DNA of 64,000 bases. It comes from Hofstenia miamia. Lineage: Eukaryota > Xenacoelomorpha > Acoela. Shown one piece after another: positions 13,735-25,796 of this stretch. Positions within the stretch are counted from its first letter, which is position 1. Each line of letters starts with the position of its first letter. The stretch is from the NCBI GenBank assembly GCA_004352715.1, contig SCFE01000092.1:974969-1038968 (forward strand), written 5' to 3'. The translations under genes were made by a program, and so were the position numbers. The notes beneath the pieces were generated by a model that saw nothing but the letters and a program-made list of their open reading frames with translations, was not told the origin of the DNA and searched no databases.

Positions 13735-14437
13735 CTGAATGAATAACCGAGATTATTTTTACTCTGATGTAACTGAGGAGTTGATATGTGCAAACTGTTT
13801 TCAAATAAACAATAAATATCTGGGATATGCTATCTCATCAAAGGTATTTTTTTACAAATTTTGTAATGCTTTTTCTTATTAAAACATTATTCATTAAAAT
13901 ATAATATTGTTAGTTCTTATCCATAAATTAATTTTGCTAGGAAAGTAGACATAATGAAAGGTGGTCATGGGTTGGATAAGACAAGTTACAATAATCGGAT
14001 TGGATTTGCAAATGCAACATGGATGGTGTGCAGTTAAATCCTTAACCTTGAAGTCCACATACTATATATTTTGAGCTTTCTTTATATACATATAAATATT
14101 AGTGTTTCAATCATATAATTTTTCTAAAAATGTGATTATTTTCGAATGAATTTACATGGACTTTTTTATGCGACAACGATAAGAAACGTGGTCTTAACTG
14201 AAAATCAAAATAACCTACAGAATATGAATTTTTAATATATCGAGGTTATTAATGTGTAGTAATGTAAAAATATAATATCTATGGGGATTTGTTTTAAGCT
14301 TTGTAACATTATTCTGAAAAATGAAAATAAAAATTTAGTAAATATGAAAGCAAAATATTTATTTATTTTATATCTAAAATTTTCAGAGATTATCATTGTT
14401 CTTCAAGCAAATCTAGATTAGAGAAATAGGGTATTTT
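13735..14437. other. AT-rich interval after the Tc1 relic
   Basis: The first 70-100 bp may be the 3' non-coding part of the Tc1 element. I see no gene; the patch gaaaggtggtcatgggttgg near 13958 echoes other short TE-like motifs. Confidence 0.35.
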
Positions 14438-15146
14438 CATCTTATATTACAGAAATGCCAATAATAAATGTGAAATTGGCAATAAATCTACTGCAATCAT
14501 TTATATAGTTGCGGAATCAAGTAGAAAAGATATTTTAACGAACTCCTACTAAATAAACTGAAAACTACATGTAACAAAGAAAGACAATAAAATGCCAATT
14601 TATATGGCAACGCCTAAAATTCTAAACTTCATATATACTTTTCTTAAACTTGTTCATTTGAAGAAGTTAACTATAAATCAAGAAAAATTTCAATTGTTGC
14701 AATACATTGAGCCTATTTTATAAATCCTCTTAAGCTTAAAGGGTTCCCCTACAGAAAAAATGGTTTTTTGCCATTTTATCAATTAGTATTTTTTTGCATA
14801 TTTTAAAACTTTTATCAATCCTTTATAATTCTACCTAATTCCTTTTTGAAAATATTTCTTATTCTTGGGCAATTATGAAAAAAATTACAAAGATTTGCAC
14901 AATTTCTGAATACAGTTGTACTGCCATGCTATTTAATTTTTTTTCCTATTTACCTACAATTGAACAATCACAACTCATGTTTGGTCTGTATTTTGACTTG
15001 AATTTTTGGAAAGAATGGTCCAGAACAATTCCTCTGTACACTAACATTGAGAAAAAATTTATTTTGTAATTAATTCAGTGATTTTATGACATTTTGCATT
15101 TTAATGAGGTAAATAAGTCGATCGATATGCATATTTATGCAAATTA
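14438..15146. repeat. Left copy of a 708-bp direct duplication, ending at a single N
   Basis: Starting catcttatattacag, this block is repeated at 16765-17472 with a single-base length difference (ttgaattttt versus ttgattttt). The left copy stops exactly at the N at 15147. It contains the left end of the TTAA-flanked element described at 17067. The position of the N suggests a contig end placed beside its own overlap rather than a true duplication. Confidence 0.8.
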
Positions 15147-15147
15147 N

Positions 15148-16764
15148 ATATATATATATCGCGAGTTTTTGCTGTCTTTGTGCCATAAATCTAGTATGGT
15201 AATGCTATATAGAGTACAAGGTAATATGATAAATTTGAATTTGAACATTAGTCATCTAACTGTATCTACGTTCTGATTGGAATGACACTGAATACTGTAG
15301 TTTGCTGCAGTTCGTCGAGATATTAAATTCTATAAAGTACAACAGCGTTGTATAAATGTGAAGATGTGAAGAGGAATTTGGATATATCACGTTTTGTGCA
15401 AAAACACGACTTTTAAAGTGGAATTCTAGAAAATATTAATAATTTATACTTCAAGCTTTCAACAGAAAATAGAAAGCACTTCGTTAATATAAAATCTGAT
15501 CTCATCTCAATTTTCAAAATATGGATATATCATATATAGCATTCAGATATATCACTATAGGAAACTAAAAATATTTCTATGTAGACATGTTTCGAGTGTC
15601 TTCAAACATTGTCAGTGGAAATACACCGCTTATAATTTTAATATTCGTAGATCCTATACTATGTTTAGTGTTTGAGATATTTGTAGAGTTAATAGATTCT
15701 CTTAGCTTCTTTTATGAATATAACTTCTGCCGTTTTTATAAAATTAGTAAAGTCATTCTTCGTAGTTGTATGTTCGTAGCAATATATTTCGGATTAAAGA
15801 TGACCACATATGTGCTCTGGCATTCAAATGCGTTTATGAGATGTTCGTATGTTGAACTGAACACCTTAAATTTAATGAAAAAATGGAATTAACTGTGTGC
15901 ATTATTCAAGAGATAATTATAATTGGATATAAAACGAATCAATATTGTTTATCTTCAAGCAATGCAAAATCTTTCTTACAGCAAGCTTTTAATGAAAATT
16001 TTTATTTGGAGAATAGACTCAAAACCATTGCAACACTTGTAAATTATTTTATCATTTCGCTGTTCAATGAGTAAGAAGGCTTCGAAAAGCAGTAACAACG
16101 ACGGTATTTCTCTTATTACAAAATGCTAATTTGTATCAAAACATCATTTTAACCATGAAATCGTGACTAAGAGATTGCATGATGTATTGGGAAGGGCCCG
16201 TAAAATATTTCAGTGATATTTAATAGATGTTAATAAAAAGATGATCAAACAACTCTAAAGTTAAAGTCTATTAGAGCAAAAAACAAAAAATTGGTTATAG
16301 TATTGAGCAGTTATCCAAAACTTAGGAACACTTTTTTAAAATTAATGAAGTAAACCTCGCTACAATTAATTAATATTCAATAGATATGATGTGAAGCAGT
16401 ACATTTCCGCCAAAAAAATCACATTTGACGAGATTTCAGCAAGTTAAATAACTAATTTGTATGCAGAAAAAGCAAAATTCAGTTCGTATAATTTTGGAAA
16501 TAACTTTTTGTGACCAAGGAAAATTTTAGTGTTTCCCGTGAAAAAATTGTAGATAAGCTTCAATGAAACTTAGGTGACCTGATCATAATAAAGTAAACAA
16601 ATACTTAGAAATTGTATCATTATACTTCGCAGCTTAATGAATTCAAGAAGATTATTGTTCTGCAATTTGGGGCAATATAACATACTTTTTAAAAATTGGA
16701 AAAATTAAGAACTTGATGCAAGAGAAAAGTGAGGAGTTCCTCCAGGTTTGCTAACCAAAGTCCA
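15148..16764. other. Unique AT-rich interval between duplicated blocks
   Basis: Two consecutive plus-strand open frames overlap at 15587-15892 and 15883-16074 (for example FVELIDSLSFFYEYNFCRFY), with hydrophobic segments. No homology is recognised and codon content is very AT-rich, so I do not call a gene. Confidence 0.3.
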
Positions 16765-17472
16765 CATCTTATATTACAGAAATGCCAATAATAAATGTGA
16801 AATTGGCAATAAATCTACTGCAATCATTTATATAGTTGCGGAATCAAGTAGAAAAGATATTTTAACGAACTCCTACTAAATAAACTGAAAACTACATGTA
16901 ACAAAGAAAGACAATAAAATGCCAATTTATATGGCAACGCCTAAAATTCTAAACTTCATATATACTTTTCTTAAACTTGTTCATTTGAAGAAGTTAACTA
17001 TAAATCAAGAAAAATTTCAATTGTTGCAATACATTGAGCCTATTTTATAAATCCTCTTAAGCTTAAAGGGTTCCCCTACAGAAAAAATGGTTTTTTGCCA
17101 TTTTATCAATTAGTATTTTTTTGCATATTTTAAAACTTTTATCAATCCTTTATAATTCTACCTAATTCCTTTTTGAAAATATTTCTTATTCTTGGGCAAT
17201 TATGAAAAAAATTACAAAGATTTGCACAATTTCTGAATACAGTTGTACTGCCATGCTATTTAATTTTTTTTCCTATTTACCTACAATTGAACAATCACAA
17301 CTCATGTTTGGTCTGTATTTTGACTTGATTTTTGGAAAGAATGGTCCAGAACAATTCCTCTGTACACTAACATTGAGAAAAAATTTATTTTGTAATTAAT
17401 TCAGTGATTTTATGACATTTTGCATTTTAATGAGGTAAATAAGTCGATCGATATGCATATTTATGCAAATTA
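16765..17472. repeat. Right copy of the 708-bp direct duplication
   Basis: Near-identical to 14438-15146. Here the sequence continues past the point where the left copy meets the N, and it includes a complete TTAA-bounded element. Confidence 0.8.
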
Positions 17473-17761
17473 GCAATTAGTCGTAAAGTTAATACTAAAA
17501 ATATTATTGTAGTTGTATAGAGAATTTTATTCGTTACAAAAGAGGTAAAATATTACATGATAACTACTTCAGTTATACAGATATTACAGTTTTTAATTAT
17601 TATTATGTAATTTAATTTAGTGGTTACTATGGCAACCAGAACGGAAAATAATTTTTCAAACCAAATGTCTAATATTTCCAATTTGCTTTATCATTTAAGC
17701 CTAATATTGCTAGAATAACTTATGTTATTTGAATTTTAGATTCTTCTGTATGTGAACCCCC
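17067..17761. mobile_element. piggyBac-like MITE with TTAA target sites
   Basis: TTAA occurs immediately outside both ends (17063-17066 and 17762-17765). The left end reads agggttcccctacagaa. The reverse complement of the right end reads gggggttcacatacagaa. They share the core GGGTTC, then C and TACAGAA, as imperfect terminal inverted repeats. TTAA target duplication is the hallmark of piggyBac transposases. The 695-bp interior has no transposase. Its left half is also present in the duplicated block at 14438-15146. Confidence 0.55.
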
Positions 17762-17765
17762 TTAA

Positions 17766-18659
17766 AAATTATGCAAGAATAACCATATATTTTCAAAATT
17801 ATTACATCTTTTGCTAATGATAATCAATAGCAAATAATTTCAAATTTTGCCATAGTTCTCTGTAGTCTCCTGAATTAAATTATGAAACAATTATTTAACT
17901 GCAATACTTTGAACAGGCCTAGATGTATATACAACTAGATTATTGGGTACATTCAGTAATTTTCTGGACACAATCTATTTGTAAGCATACCTCTATTATT
18001 AATCACTAATATTTGTTCAGGTTCTCATGATTGTTCGCAATGTTAAAATTAAACATAAAACTGTACTGAAGCTGTTCACTTCCAGAGAAAAATTTAAAAA
18101 AAAACATTCCAAGAATTTCAACGATTTGTAAAAAACGATTTATTAAACATATTTCAAATTTTATCTTGGGATGGCAGTTAGTAAATCCATATAAATAAAC
18201 AAATCTAAGAATAAAACATTGCCTAATATTAGAAGACAATATATTACGTTAAAAATACTCATTTTGGGAAAAAACTCAATACTTCAATGTATTAAACGAA
18301 TGCACTATGCACGTTTTCAATTCACTATCATTCCTGAAAAACTAATTCAAATTTATGAAAAGGTAGTTACCAAAATTATTCAATTAAATGAGAATATAAA
18401 ACATTGCTTTACAAAATCAAAATTAATCCTTAAGCTTTAACTATTTAAAAATTTCATTCTTTATCAATGAAGAGCACCTACGTTGTAGTATATTATTAAT
18501 AGAAAATTGTTAAACAGATAAATATTCGCACAAAATGAAATACTAATATTGTATCAAAATCGAAATCAACACCAAACTAAATGTTACGAATCTTTGATGG
18601 ACCAATATAATCTTAACACAAAATCAAATAATATATATTATGTATACAAAATTCCATTC
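17766..18659. other. AT-rich interval, no recognised gene
   Basis: Short open frames on both strands overlap at 18006-18440. The plus-strand one (ARFQFTIIPEKLIQIYEKVV) is helical and lysine-rich, but I cannot assign it. Confidence 0.3.
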
Positions 18660-19062
18660 GGTTGGTACTTTTTATCAACTTACGAAATTTTGAAACCGAC
18701 ATAGGGAACCTTGAGATCGACATAGCAAATCGTTATGACAATATGAACAAAAATTTAGCATGAATGAGGTATGAAGATTCATAACATTAGATGGGTCATT
18801 TAAAATTTTCTCATATGTACATTAAAATATTTATCTGATTTTTTGTTATGAAATCAAATATAATATTTTATCATTTAGTCTAGATTACAACTCAATAAAC
18901 AACTGCTAAAACTAAATTTTGATGTCTCTTTTGATATAATTGATACATATACCTCATTCATGCTAAATTTTTTGTTCATATTGTCATAACGATTTGCTAT
19001 GTCGATCTCAAGGTTCCCTATGTCGGTTTCAAGATTTCGTATGTTGATAAAAAGTACCAACC
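18660..19062. repeat. Foldback element: two ~113-bp inverted arms with 176-bp spacer
   Basis: The left arm (18660-18772) contains aaaccgacatagggaacctt followed by gagatcgacatagcaaatcg. The right arm (18949-19062) is its inverse complement with only a few differences, such as five versus six A residues. The spacer is 18773-18948. A transcript crossing it could form a hairpin of about 110 bp. No gene overlaps it. Confidence 0.85.
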
Positions 19063-19070
19063 ATTCCATT

Positions 19071-19366
19071 CAGGGTTTTCAAATCGAGTTTGAGTTACTT
19101 GGCCCGAGTTTTCCCATTTCGAGTTCGAGTTTGATGGAGTTTTTTTTCTAATTTTCGGAGTTTTTAGGGTAAATGGCATTTTTTTTATAATGATTACAAT
19201 TGATTTAAGAAATTAAAATTTAAAATAATTTATTTTGTAAGGTATTTTCAAGTGGATTATTGATCAAGTTTGAGTTTTGATGATTTCTCCTCCATGTTTT
19301 TCCAATTGAGTTTTGCAAGCTGATTTTAGATCAAATTCTTAACATTCTGAGTACTTGAAAACCATG
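19071..19366. mobile_element. Short non-autonomous element with CA(G/T)GGTTTTCAA ends
   Basis: The left terminus is cagggttttcaaat (19071). The right terminus reads acttgaaaaccatg (to 19366), whose complement is catggttttcaagt. Sub-terminal gagtttgag and cgagttcgag motifs repeat near the left end. No convincing target-site duplication is seen. It directly abuts the foldback arm. Confidence 0.4.
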
Positions 19367-20278
19367 GCTCCAATAACATATACATATAATGATGAATGTG
19401 TTTTGCTTGGATAATAAAATTATATCAATAAATACTGTTTGTTTGAGTTTTTAAATATCAAAAAGGGGCTTAACAATACCTTGTATATTGCGATAAAATA
19501 TCATTTTAGTGATTTTGAGATCTGATTTCTTCATTTTTGGTAACAAGGATTTCAGTGCAATTGAAATGAATGAAATCCCTAGTAATCATTCAACCAGAAA
19601 TGTAGAGGTGATCTACATGCCTTGTAGCTTTTATTAAGAAAAGATCTCCACAATCTTAATGTGCCATCATGTATTATAAATGAGTTATTGCCAATTTGCT
19701 GTTTTATACATGGATAGGAATCAGCAGTTTTTTAGGAATTATATGAATGTGCATGAGAGTGCAACAGAAGAGATTAAATTTTACAGAAAGTAGCAGAGGA
19801 ATTGCCAGCTTTCAAAGTTGGGAACTAGGATCAAGTGCTCATAGAGAGATCTTACCTTAAATAAATAAAGCTCATTATTTGCTTGGATAACATCCATATG
19901 TTCATTCTATTCCACTACACACTTCATATACCAATTTGAAGTTTCCTATTTTGCCTATGGGATTTCTCCTAAAAAATATTGTCCATACCTTGAAAATATT
20001 TACACTGAAATTTTTGAAAAGCAGAGATAGCCAGGTCTCCTCAGTATATAAAAATATGAGAATTTTTGAACAAACTTTTAGTGATTTAGGGAAATTTAAG
20101 AAATTATTTTTTAGCTAAAAATGTAGCCATAATAAATGTATTTCTATGAAATTTACTGAATGTAAACCATCTAGAATTAGGGCAAAGGTGTCACAATAAC
20201 AACTAAGATGAAAAATCTTGCCCTTGTACTTGTCATGAAGTTGTGGAGAATTTACTAAGCATATGTTGTTTTAACATT
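19367..20278. other. AT-rich interval, possible Penelope debris
   Basis: No intact frame is present. The plus-strand segment 19936-20118 (KFPILPMGFLLKNIVHTLKI) lies upstream of a recognisable Penelope RT motif and may be the eroded N-terminal side of the same element. Confidence 0.3.
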
Positions 20279-20372
20279 AATTGTATTTGTAATAATACAT
20301 TGTATCATCAAGTTGATGGAATTGCAATTGGGTTCTTTATTAGGATCTATGGTGGCTTCAATTGGATATGAT
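20279..20372 (+). pseudogene. Penelope-like reverse transcriptase relic (motif DGIAIG)
   Basis: The plus strand reads CNNTLYHQVDGIAIG and, after a one-base frame change, GSLLGSMVASI. This matches the Penelope RT block (Y-x-Q-x-D-G-x-A-M-G-S-x-x-G-P). It is short and frame-broken, with no endonuclease found. It is followed within 150 bp by a LINE relic of a different class, so the two may be nested. Confidence 0.6.
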
Positions 20373-20501
20373 TGAAAGTTACTTCAATAATTCAAATGTA
20401 ACCAATTCTCAATTTTACATACAATATGTTGAGAAAGGATTATTTGCTCTACATTACTAATTAACTATAATATCAAACATAACTATTGACTCAAAATTAA
20501 C

Positions 20502-21260
20502 ATGCAAGCTGCAAGTAAAAGCATTTTAAAGCCCATGGCAATGAGTATTAAAACAATATCACATGTACCTGAACATTTACCCTCTGCCAATATGATTCAA
20601 TTATTTCATGGTTTAGTCATGAGTCATCTTAATTATGCAAATACACTTTTTTCAAGTTTAAATGAATCATTAGTAAAAAAACTGATAATACAATTAAAAT
20701 GAGCATTGAATGTTTGTCAGAAAAACTTCTCCAAAACAAGAAATTACATTTTGACATCCTTGCTGTTTCCAAATCAACTCTTTATTTTTAATATTTTGAT
20801 AAAGTTTTTTAAAATAACAAATCAATTACCTCCTTATAATTCAATATCATTTCCAAACTTTTGTCATAAGTGCAATATAAGAACTAATCACTATACTAGC
20901 ATTAAATTTCATAAAAAAATCCAGCACAGTCTTTTATTAAATTTGCAATTCACAATTGGAATCAATTACCAAATGAAATTAAAATGATTAAGAGTGCAAT
21001 TTAGTTTAAAAAAAAATTTAAAGCATTTATATTGAAGGAAAAATTCATTTTGGGTAAATCATTGTTAGGATTCAAATTTTACTATAAAGATTATATAATA
21101 ATGTGCAATTAATTTCTATGGCCTGAACAGAACAGATTTTGTAGTCTTGTTTTGTAAATATTGTAGTTATTTGTTGTCATTCTTGACGCTATTCAGATAA
21201 TAACCAGTCTTGCAATTGAAAATATTATCTGAATAAAGAATATCTTATCTTATCTTAAAA
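20502..21260 (+). pseudogene. 5'-truncated LINE (jockey/CR1-type RT C-terminus) with repeat tail
   Basis: The frame 20502-20702 contains LPSANMIQLFHGLVMSHLNY followed by ANTLFSSLNESLVKKL. This is the block after the RT palm in jockey/CR1 LINEs (LYxxLVxSHLxYC). After a stop, 20706-20987 continues with TSLLFPNQLFIFNILIKFFK and further C-terminal sequence (YNSISFPN, RTNHYTSIKFHKK). The 3' end has aataaagaata followed by (tctta)n at about 21235-21257, a typical simple-repeat LINE tail. The RT catalytic core is absent, so this is a dead 5'-truncated insertion. Confidence 0.75.
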
Positions 21261-21979
21261 ACAATATGTTATATCATCAGCCTACTGCAAAAATCAATAA
21301 AGTCAAAGTACGCAAAAAAAAAGTTATTTTTTGAGTTAGTCAGAATAGCAACATGCTGAAAATGATTATGTCAGTGTGGTACACTGGATTAAGTCACATT
21401 GGCTAAACATCTCCCTTTTGTATTATTATTTACAAATTTTCCTTTTGTATTTTAGACTCACTGCAAGTTTATAATTTTGCACTATCATAACTTAGCTATA
21501 CATAATTGATAAAGCCAAAAATTATTTGTTGTATTTCCTATTGGTGTCATATATATTTAAACTCTATTGTTTCAAATAACTTCATATGTGTTTTAACAAA
21601 ATGAAGCTTCATGTAGGCATATAATTCTATTTTGCAAAATGTATTTGGTTAAACATGACAATATAAAAGATGTGGCAAAACACAAAATTTATCTCTCCAA
21701 TTGTTTAATTAATTCTATCATGAAACATATTTATGAATCTCAAAGAAATTGTATATATAGTCTTCTATCAATTACTATCATAAGAATCATTTTCAAGATT
21801 AAGGACCACCTATAGTGGCTATATTTCTCTCAATTTTTATTGCTTTCCAAAATCTTCAAAGTGGTAATAATTTTCCAAAGTGGTTACAAAGCTCTAGAAG
21901 TTTTCAAGCATAATGACCACCCATGGTGTTAATGATGCTCACAGTAATACTTGCTTCAATGTGGTCATAGGGCCCAAAA
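21261..21979. other. AT-rich interval with ACCAC-type TE motifs
   Basis: No gene seen. Motifs such as aaggaccacctatagtgg (about 21801) and aatgaccacccatgg (about 21911) resemble transposon termini and echo 11.77 kb. Confidence 0.35.
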
Positions 21980-22165
21980 GGTGCATTCAGGCCAGAACCA
22001 TTTGATGCACATCTTTTGATGAAAGTGCATTCAGATGAGCATCTTTTTGATGTATTCTTTTTTGATGCATCAGACAAAATTTGGGAGTGTTCAGATGAGC
22101 ATCTTTTTGATGTACATCAATTTGATACCATTGCATTCAGATGAGCATTATTTTGATGCATGGCC
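21980..22165. repeat. Iterated motif repeat (cattcagatgagcatctttt), left cluster
   Basis: The 20-mer cattcagatgagcatctttt or a close variant recurs at irregular 45-65 bp spacing here (about 22031, 22090, 22135), usually followed by tgatg. A second cluster lies at 23400-23515. The intervening gattgatg/tgcatc motifs make parts self-complementary. I see no transposase. Confidence 0.6.
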
Positions 22166-23399
22166 ACTCGTTTATTCATCAATTAAGTTTAATAGGAATT
22201 GTGGTCTTCTATCATTGGGAAGATTATAATAAGCATCTCAATTACTGATTCAAAACATTAAAATCAAAAACGAATTTGATTGGATGTTTAATTCTATAGA
22301 TATTGTTATATAATATTGCCAATAATAAGTAGTTAATTAATGATTGCTCAAAAAAACGAAATTACCTGTTTAAAGTTTCTAGAGTCCAGTGGCATACCAA
22401 TACTGAAACCAATACCACTATATTATGACAACACCAAAAAATACTGAGAAAGTGGTATCTTGCCTAAGACATTATTTAAAAGTAGGCTGTGTATTATGTG
22501 CAAGCCCACAGGTCAATGCTTGTTGTATGAAAACTTGGAACATTTCTGTTGGAGGATTAAGATATAGCAGTTTGGAAAATTACAAAATTTCTCAAGAAAA
22601 TTGTATTAATAATACAGTTTCAATTATATGGCTGATTAGCTCACAAAATTTTGTTGTAAATACTTTCACAAAAACGAGCTATTTACAGATTTTTTATTAA
22701 AAAATCAGATTTACAAAATGTGCCCATTCAGATTAAGGTACATTTATTTCTTTGCAATGCAAAAATTGTAATTATGAAATTAAATCCTTTTAATTTATGC
22801 TCAAGGTTGAAAGGTCCATTCCAATGCATATACTGAGGATATAAACATTGTTCTATGGACTGGATAAAATTCCATTTTTATCAGAAACAAATGTTCAATT
22901 AAATGCATTCATATTTGTAATTACTATTCCATTTTAAATATGAATTCATATAATTGATATAATCATGGTAGCTTTGGAACTCTTGTTGATTTAGAACACT
23001 TAGTTAATGGTTTCAACATTTGTAATAAATTGATTGTGCAAATTAATTTTGTGGACAACCAGTTGATGAGGGTAAGCTTAAATATTGAACATCAGGTATT
23101 TTTGCAACCTACTCCCAAAATGTTTATTCCGCAAGGCAGTAAATGTTTCCTTGTAATTAAACAATTGAACAGTATAATTAAATATCAATACATGAAATTT
23201 GTGAAAAATCAATATTGCTTCATTGAAATGAATAACTGCTTTTTGTTAAAAAAATTGGAACATTTAGAATTCAATATCACCAGGGTTCATTTTGAAGTTA
23301 AAATTGTTGAGCTTTAAAATCCTTGTATTTTAAGACTCATGGCTACTTGAGACAATCTGTCTCCAAAACAAAGTTGTTAATTTCTGATCACTCAAATGA
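22166..23399. other. Interval between the two iterated-motif clusters
   Basis: Plus-strand open frames at 22425-22700 (LRHYLKVGCVLCASPQVNAC) and 23030-23317 (QVFLQPTPKMFIPQGSKCFL) lack recognised homologues. If the flanking clusters are the ends of one element, this is its interior. Confidence 0.3.
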
Positions 23400-23515
23400 A
23401 TAATGTGCATTCAAATGAGAATCTTTTGAACTACGTCAAAAATGCAAGCTGTTTGTGCATCAATTTGAACAATGTGCATTCAGATGAGCATCTTTTTGAT
23501 GCTCTTACTAACCTA
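23400..23515. repeat. Iterated motif repeat, right cluster
   Basis: Two further copies of the motif occur, a diverged one (cattcaaatgagaatctttt, about 23409) and a perfect one (about 23478), in the same orientation as the left cluster. Confidence 0.6.
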
Positions 23516-24523
23516 TAAAATCATCACCAGTGGGCTGTTGGTGGGAAATGAGGCCAACAGATGTACAACTGGTAGCATCAGGGCAAAGTTAGTCCTCAAT
23601 AATCTATAAGGTGATGTTTCCAAGTAAGAAATCATTTGTAATTGTGATCAAAAATCCCTTAAGTATAAAAACTTCATTATCAAAAATTTTTTGAACTTTT
23701 AAATTTGTAAAAATGTATAATATGCATATTAAAGGATTTCAAAAAAAATTATTAATGTATATTTGAGGACCTTGCAATTCATTATTTAATAAAGAGCTAG
23801 GATTAAGTATAATTTATTTTTTACTAATTGAAAAATAACTATTTCAAAATTGCACGTACTTTTAAAATGTTAATTTAGTGCAAATTTTGGCAGATTTGTA
23901 TACTTATTGTTATCATTTATAATGAACAAAATTCTTTGAATTCATTACTTTAATAAGTATCCCTGGCTTGATGTTTGAACTGATTAGTAACAAAAAGTGT
24001 GATAGTACTAATTGTAATATATTTCTCTCTGTTGCAAAAAAGGCGTTTGTCACCAATGAACAGCTAATTTTTAGTTGATTGCTGCCAACGATAAGCCAGT
24101 TGGTCAATGCCCAAATTCCCTGGTGGGCGCTGGTTTTGTTTTTTTTGTGGTGCACCAGTGAACCCTCTGTAGTTTGATACATAGGTGTGGAGTCAAAGAA
24201 CTTATAATGATTAATCTTTGTATGCATTAAGTTTGACAAAGGCAATGGAATCCTAGTAAAATTACTTTGAAGTAATTAGAGAAAGCTTAAGATTAAAAAT
24301 AGAATATTTTGATTCATGAACAAGAAGACTTTAGCAAAACTATTCAAACTAAGAAATAGTAAACCATTTCAAAAAAGATTTACAGAGAAATCCATAGTGT
24401 AGGAAGTTAACATCTTAGAATATATATAGACTCTAGCAAAAGTGCATTAAAATGCCAAAGAATCTCAATTTAGACATGTACTGTCACTTCTAAAATTATA
24501 CAATTATAAATTATCGCAATAGC
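23516..24523. other. AT-rich interval with a minus-strand open frame
   Basis: Minus frame 23913-24245 (TTEGSLVHHKKNKTSAHQGI) includes GC-richer sequence (ggtgggcgctgg, ggtgcaccagtgaaccctc) that looks like a transposon terminus rather than a gene. Otherwise nothing is recognised. Confidence 0.3.
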
Positions 24524-24808
24524 TTGATAAAATTTTTAAGTTATTTTCCAAAAAAGTCAAATTTAATAAATACATCATATTTCTTGGAAAAATTAAAAAC
24601 TGCTATCAATGTAAACAAAGAAAAAACATTGATTATGGCAAATTTTGATGTTAAGTCATTATTCACGAGTATACTTGTTGAAAAAACAATTAATTATATA
24701 CTTAATCTCATTCATGAAAATCAAATTATTGTTTCACATAAAGCTCTAAGATATATAAATGTACTCAGTTTACCGTTTATATACAATTTTAGAAACTTTC
24801 TAAATTAA
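24524..24808 (+). pseudogene. Penelope-like reverse transcriptase fragment (FDVKSLFT motif)
   Basis: A 94-aa frame contains LIMANFDVKSLFTSILVEKT followed by INYILNLIHENQ. The D-V-K-S-L-F-T-x-(V/I) block is the first catalytic Asp motif of Penelope-like RTs (LDVxSLFTNVP). The frame stops before the DGxAMG block. This is an internal fragment with no boundaries defined, unrelated in position to the other two Penelope relics. It adjoins the A/B duplicated block that begins at about 24855. Confidence 0.7.
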
Positions 24809-24854
24809 AAATGAGTTTATCATAAAGCTTTTCAGCATGCATCGAATGGTATTT

Positions 24855-25475
24855 AAACTGTGTCAATAGTATAAAAACTCATGGAGTTGTAGGTAAATTT
24901 AGTCTACTCTATTAATTATAATAATCGAATCTTACGAAAGTGTAAAATTGACAATTTGTTTTGGCAGATACTGTGCAACCAGTATAGATAAATTTAAAAA
25001 ATAAAAAATAGTTTCACATGGAGCTAGTCAGCGCGCATATTTTACTGTATAACCCTAGTCCATTACCTCAAAAGTTGCAGAGTAATAGTGTTCTGAAATG
25101 CATCAGTTGTTATTGTTAAGTAGAAATTCGAAAGTTGTAATAAACTAAAGTGTCATAAAAGGAATATTAACTAAAAATATAATATTAACAATGTAATATA
25201 GAACTAGATGAGCTCTAAAGAATGTTGAAAAGAGCTAAGGAGTTAAACAAGAATTGACAGAGTACTGGCTGTCCTAAAGCAGTGTAAAACTGCGGATGTA
25301 TGGCATACTTTGAACTCATTTGTCCAAAGAACGAAACTGAGTGAAATCAAATAAACAGCTGCAATTTCACCAGAAGAGATCCGGCAATCATAATTCGTTT
25401 CGTAATATACAAATATCAAATTGGAATCACCTCTACAAAGCAATAATTTTTGAAAAGTTCTTTACTAAATTTAAC
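24855..25475. repeat. A-B repeat block, first copy
   Basis: Segment A (24855-25293, with gtaaatttagtctactctat) is followed directly by segment B (about 25275-25475, with cagtgtaaaactgcg). A recurs nearly identically at 27207-27638, and B recurs more diverged at about 26985-27180. The order B'-A' there suggests a tandem A-B array interrupted by 1.5 kb. Confidence 0.7.
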
Positions 25476-25796
25476 CTCATTTGTCATAACATTGACTGGG
25501 TCAATTTCGAATTTTAATGGCTGAATACATGCAGCAAATCGTAGTTTACTCATAATTGTTTCGTAACGCAAACAAATTACAATATTTAAAGTGCTATAGC
25601 TCTAAATACCAAATTTTCCTTTGTTTTTTACATCATATGGAGAAATTGAGAAAATCATTTTTGTAAATGTTGTAGCCATCTAACGGATCAATTTGAAAAT
25701 TTATATTGCCTGCAAAATTAAAATTTACAATTTTGCTAACAGAAAATGCTTTGTAGGAATTAATTATAGCATTCTCTTATCGAATGCCAGNGTTTT

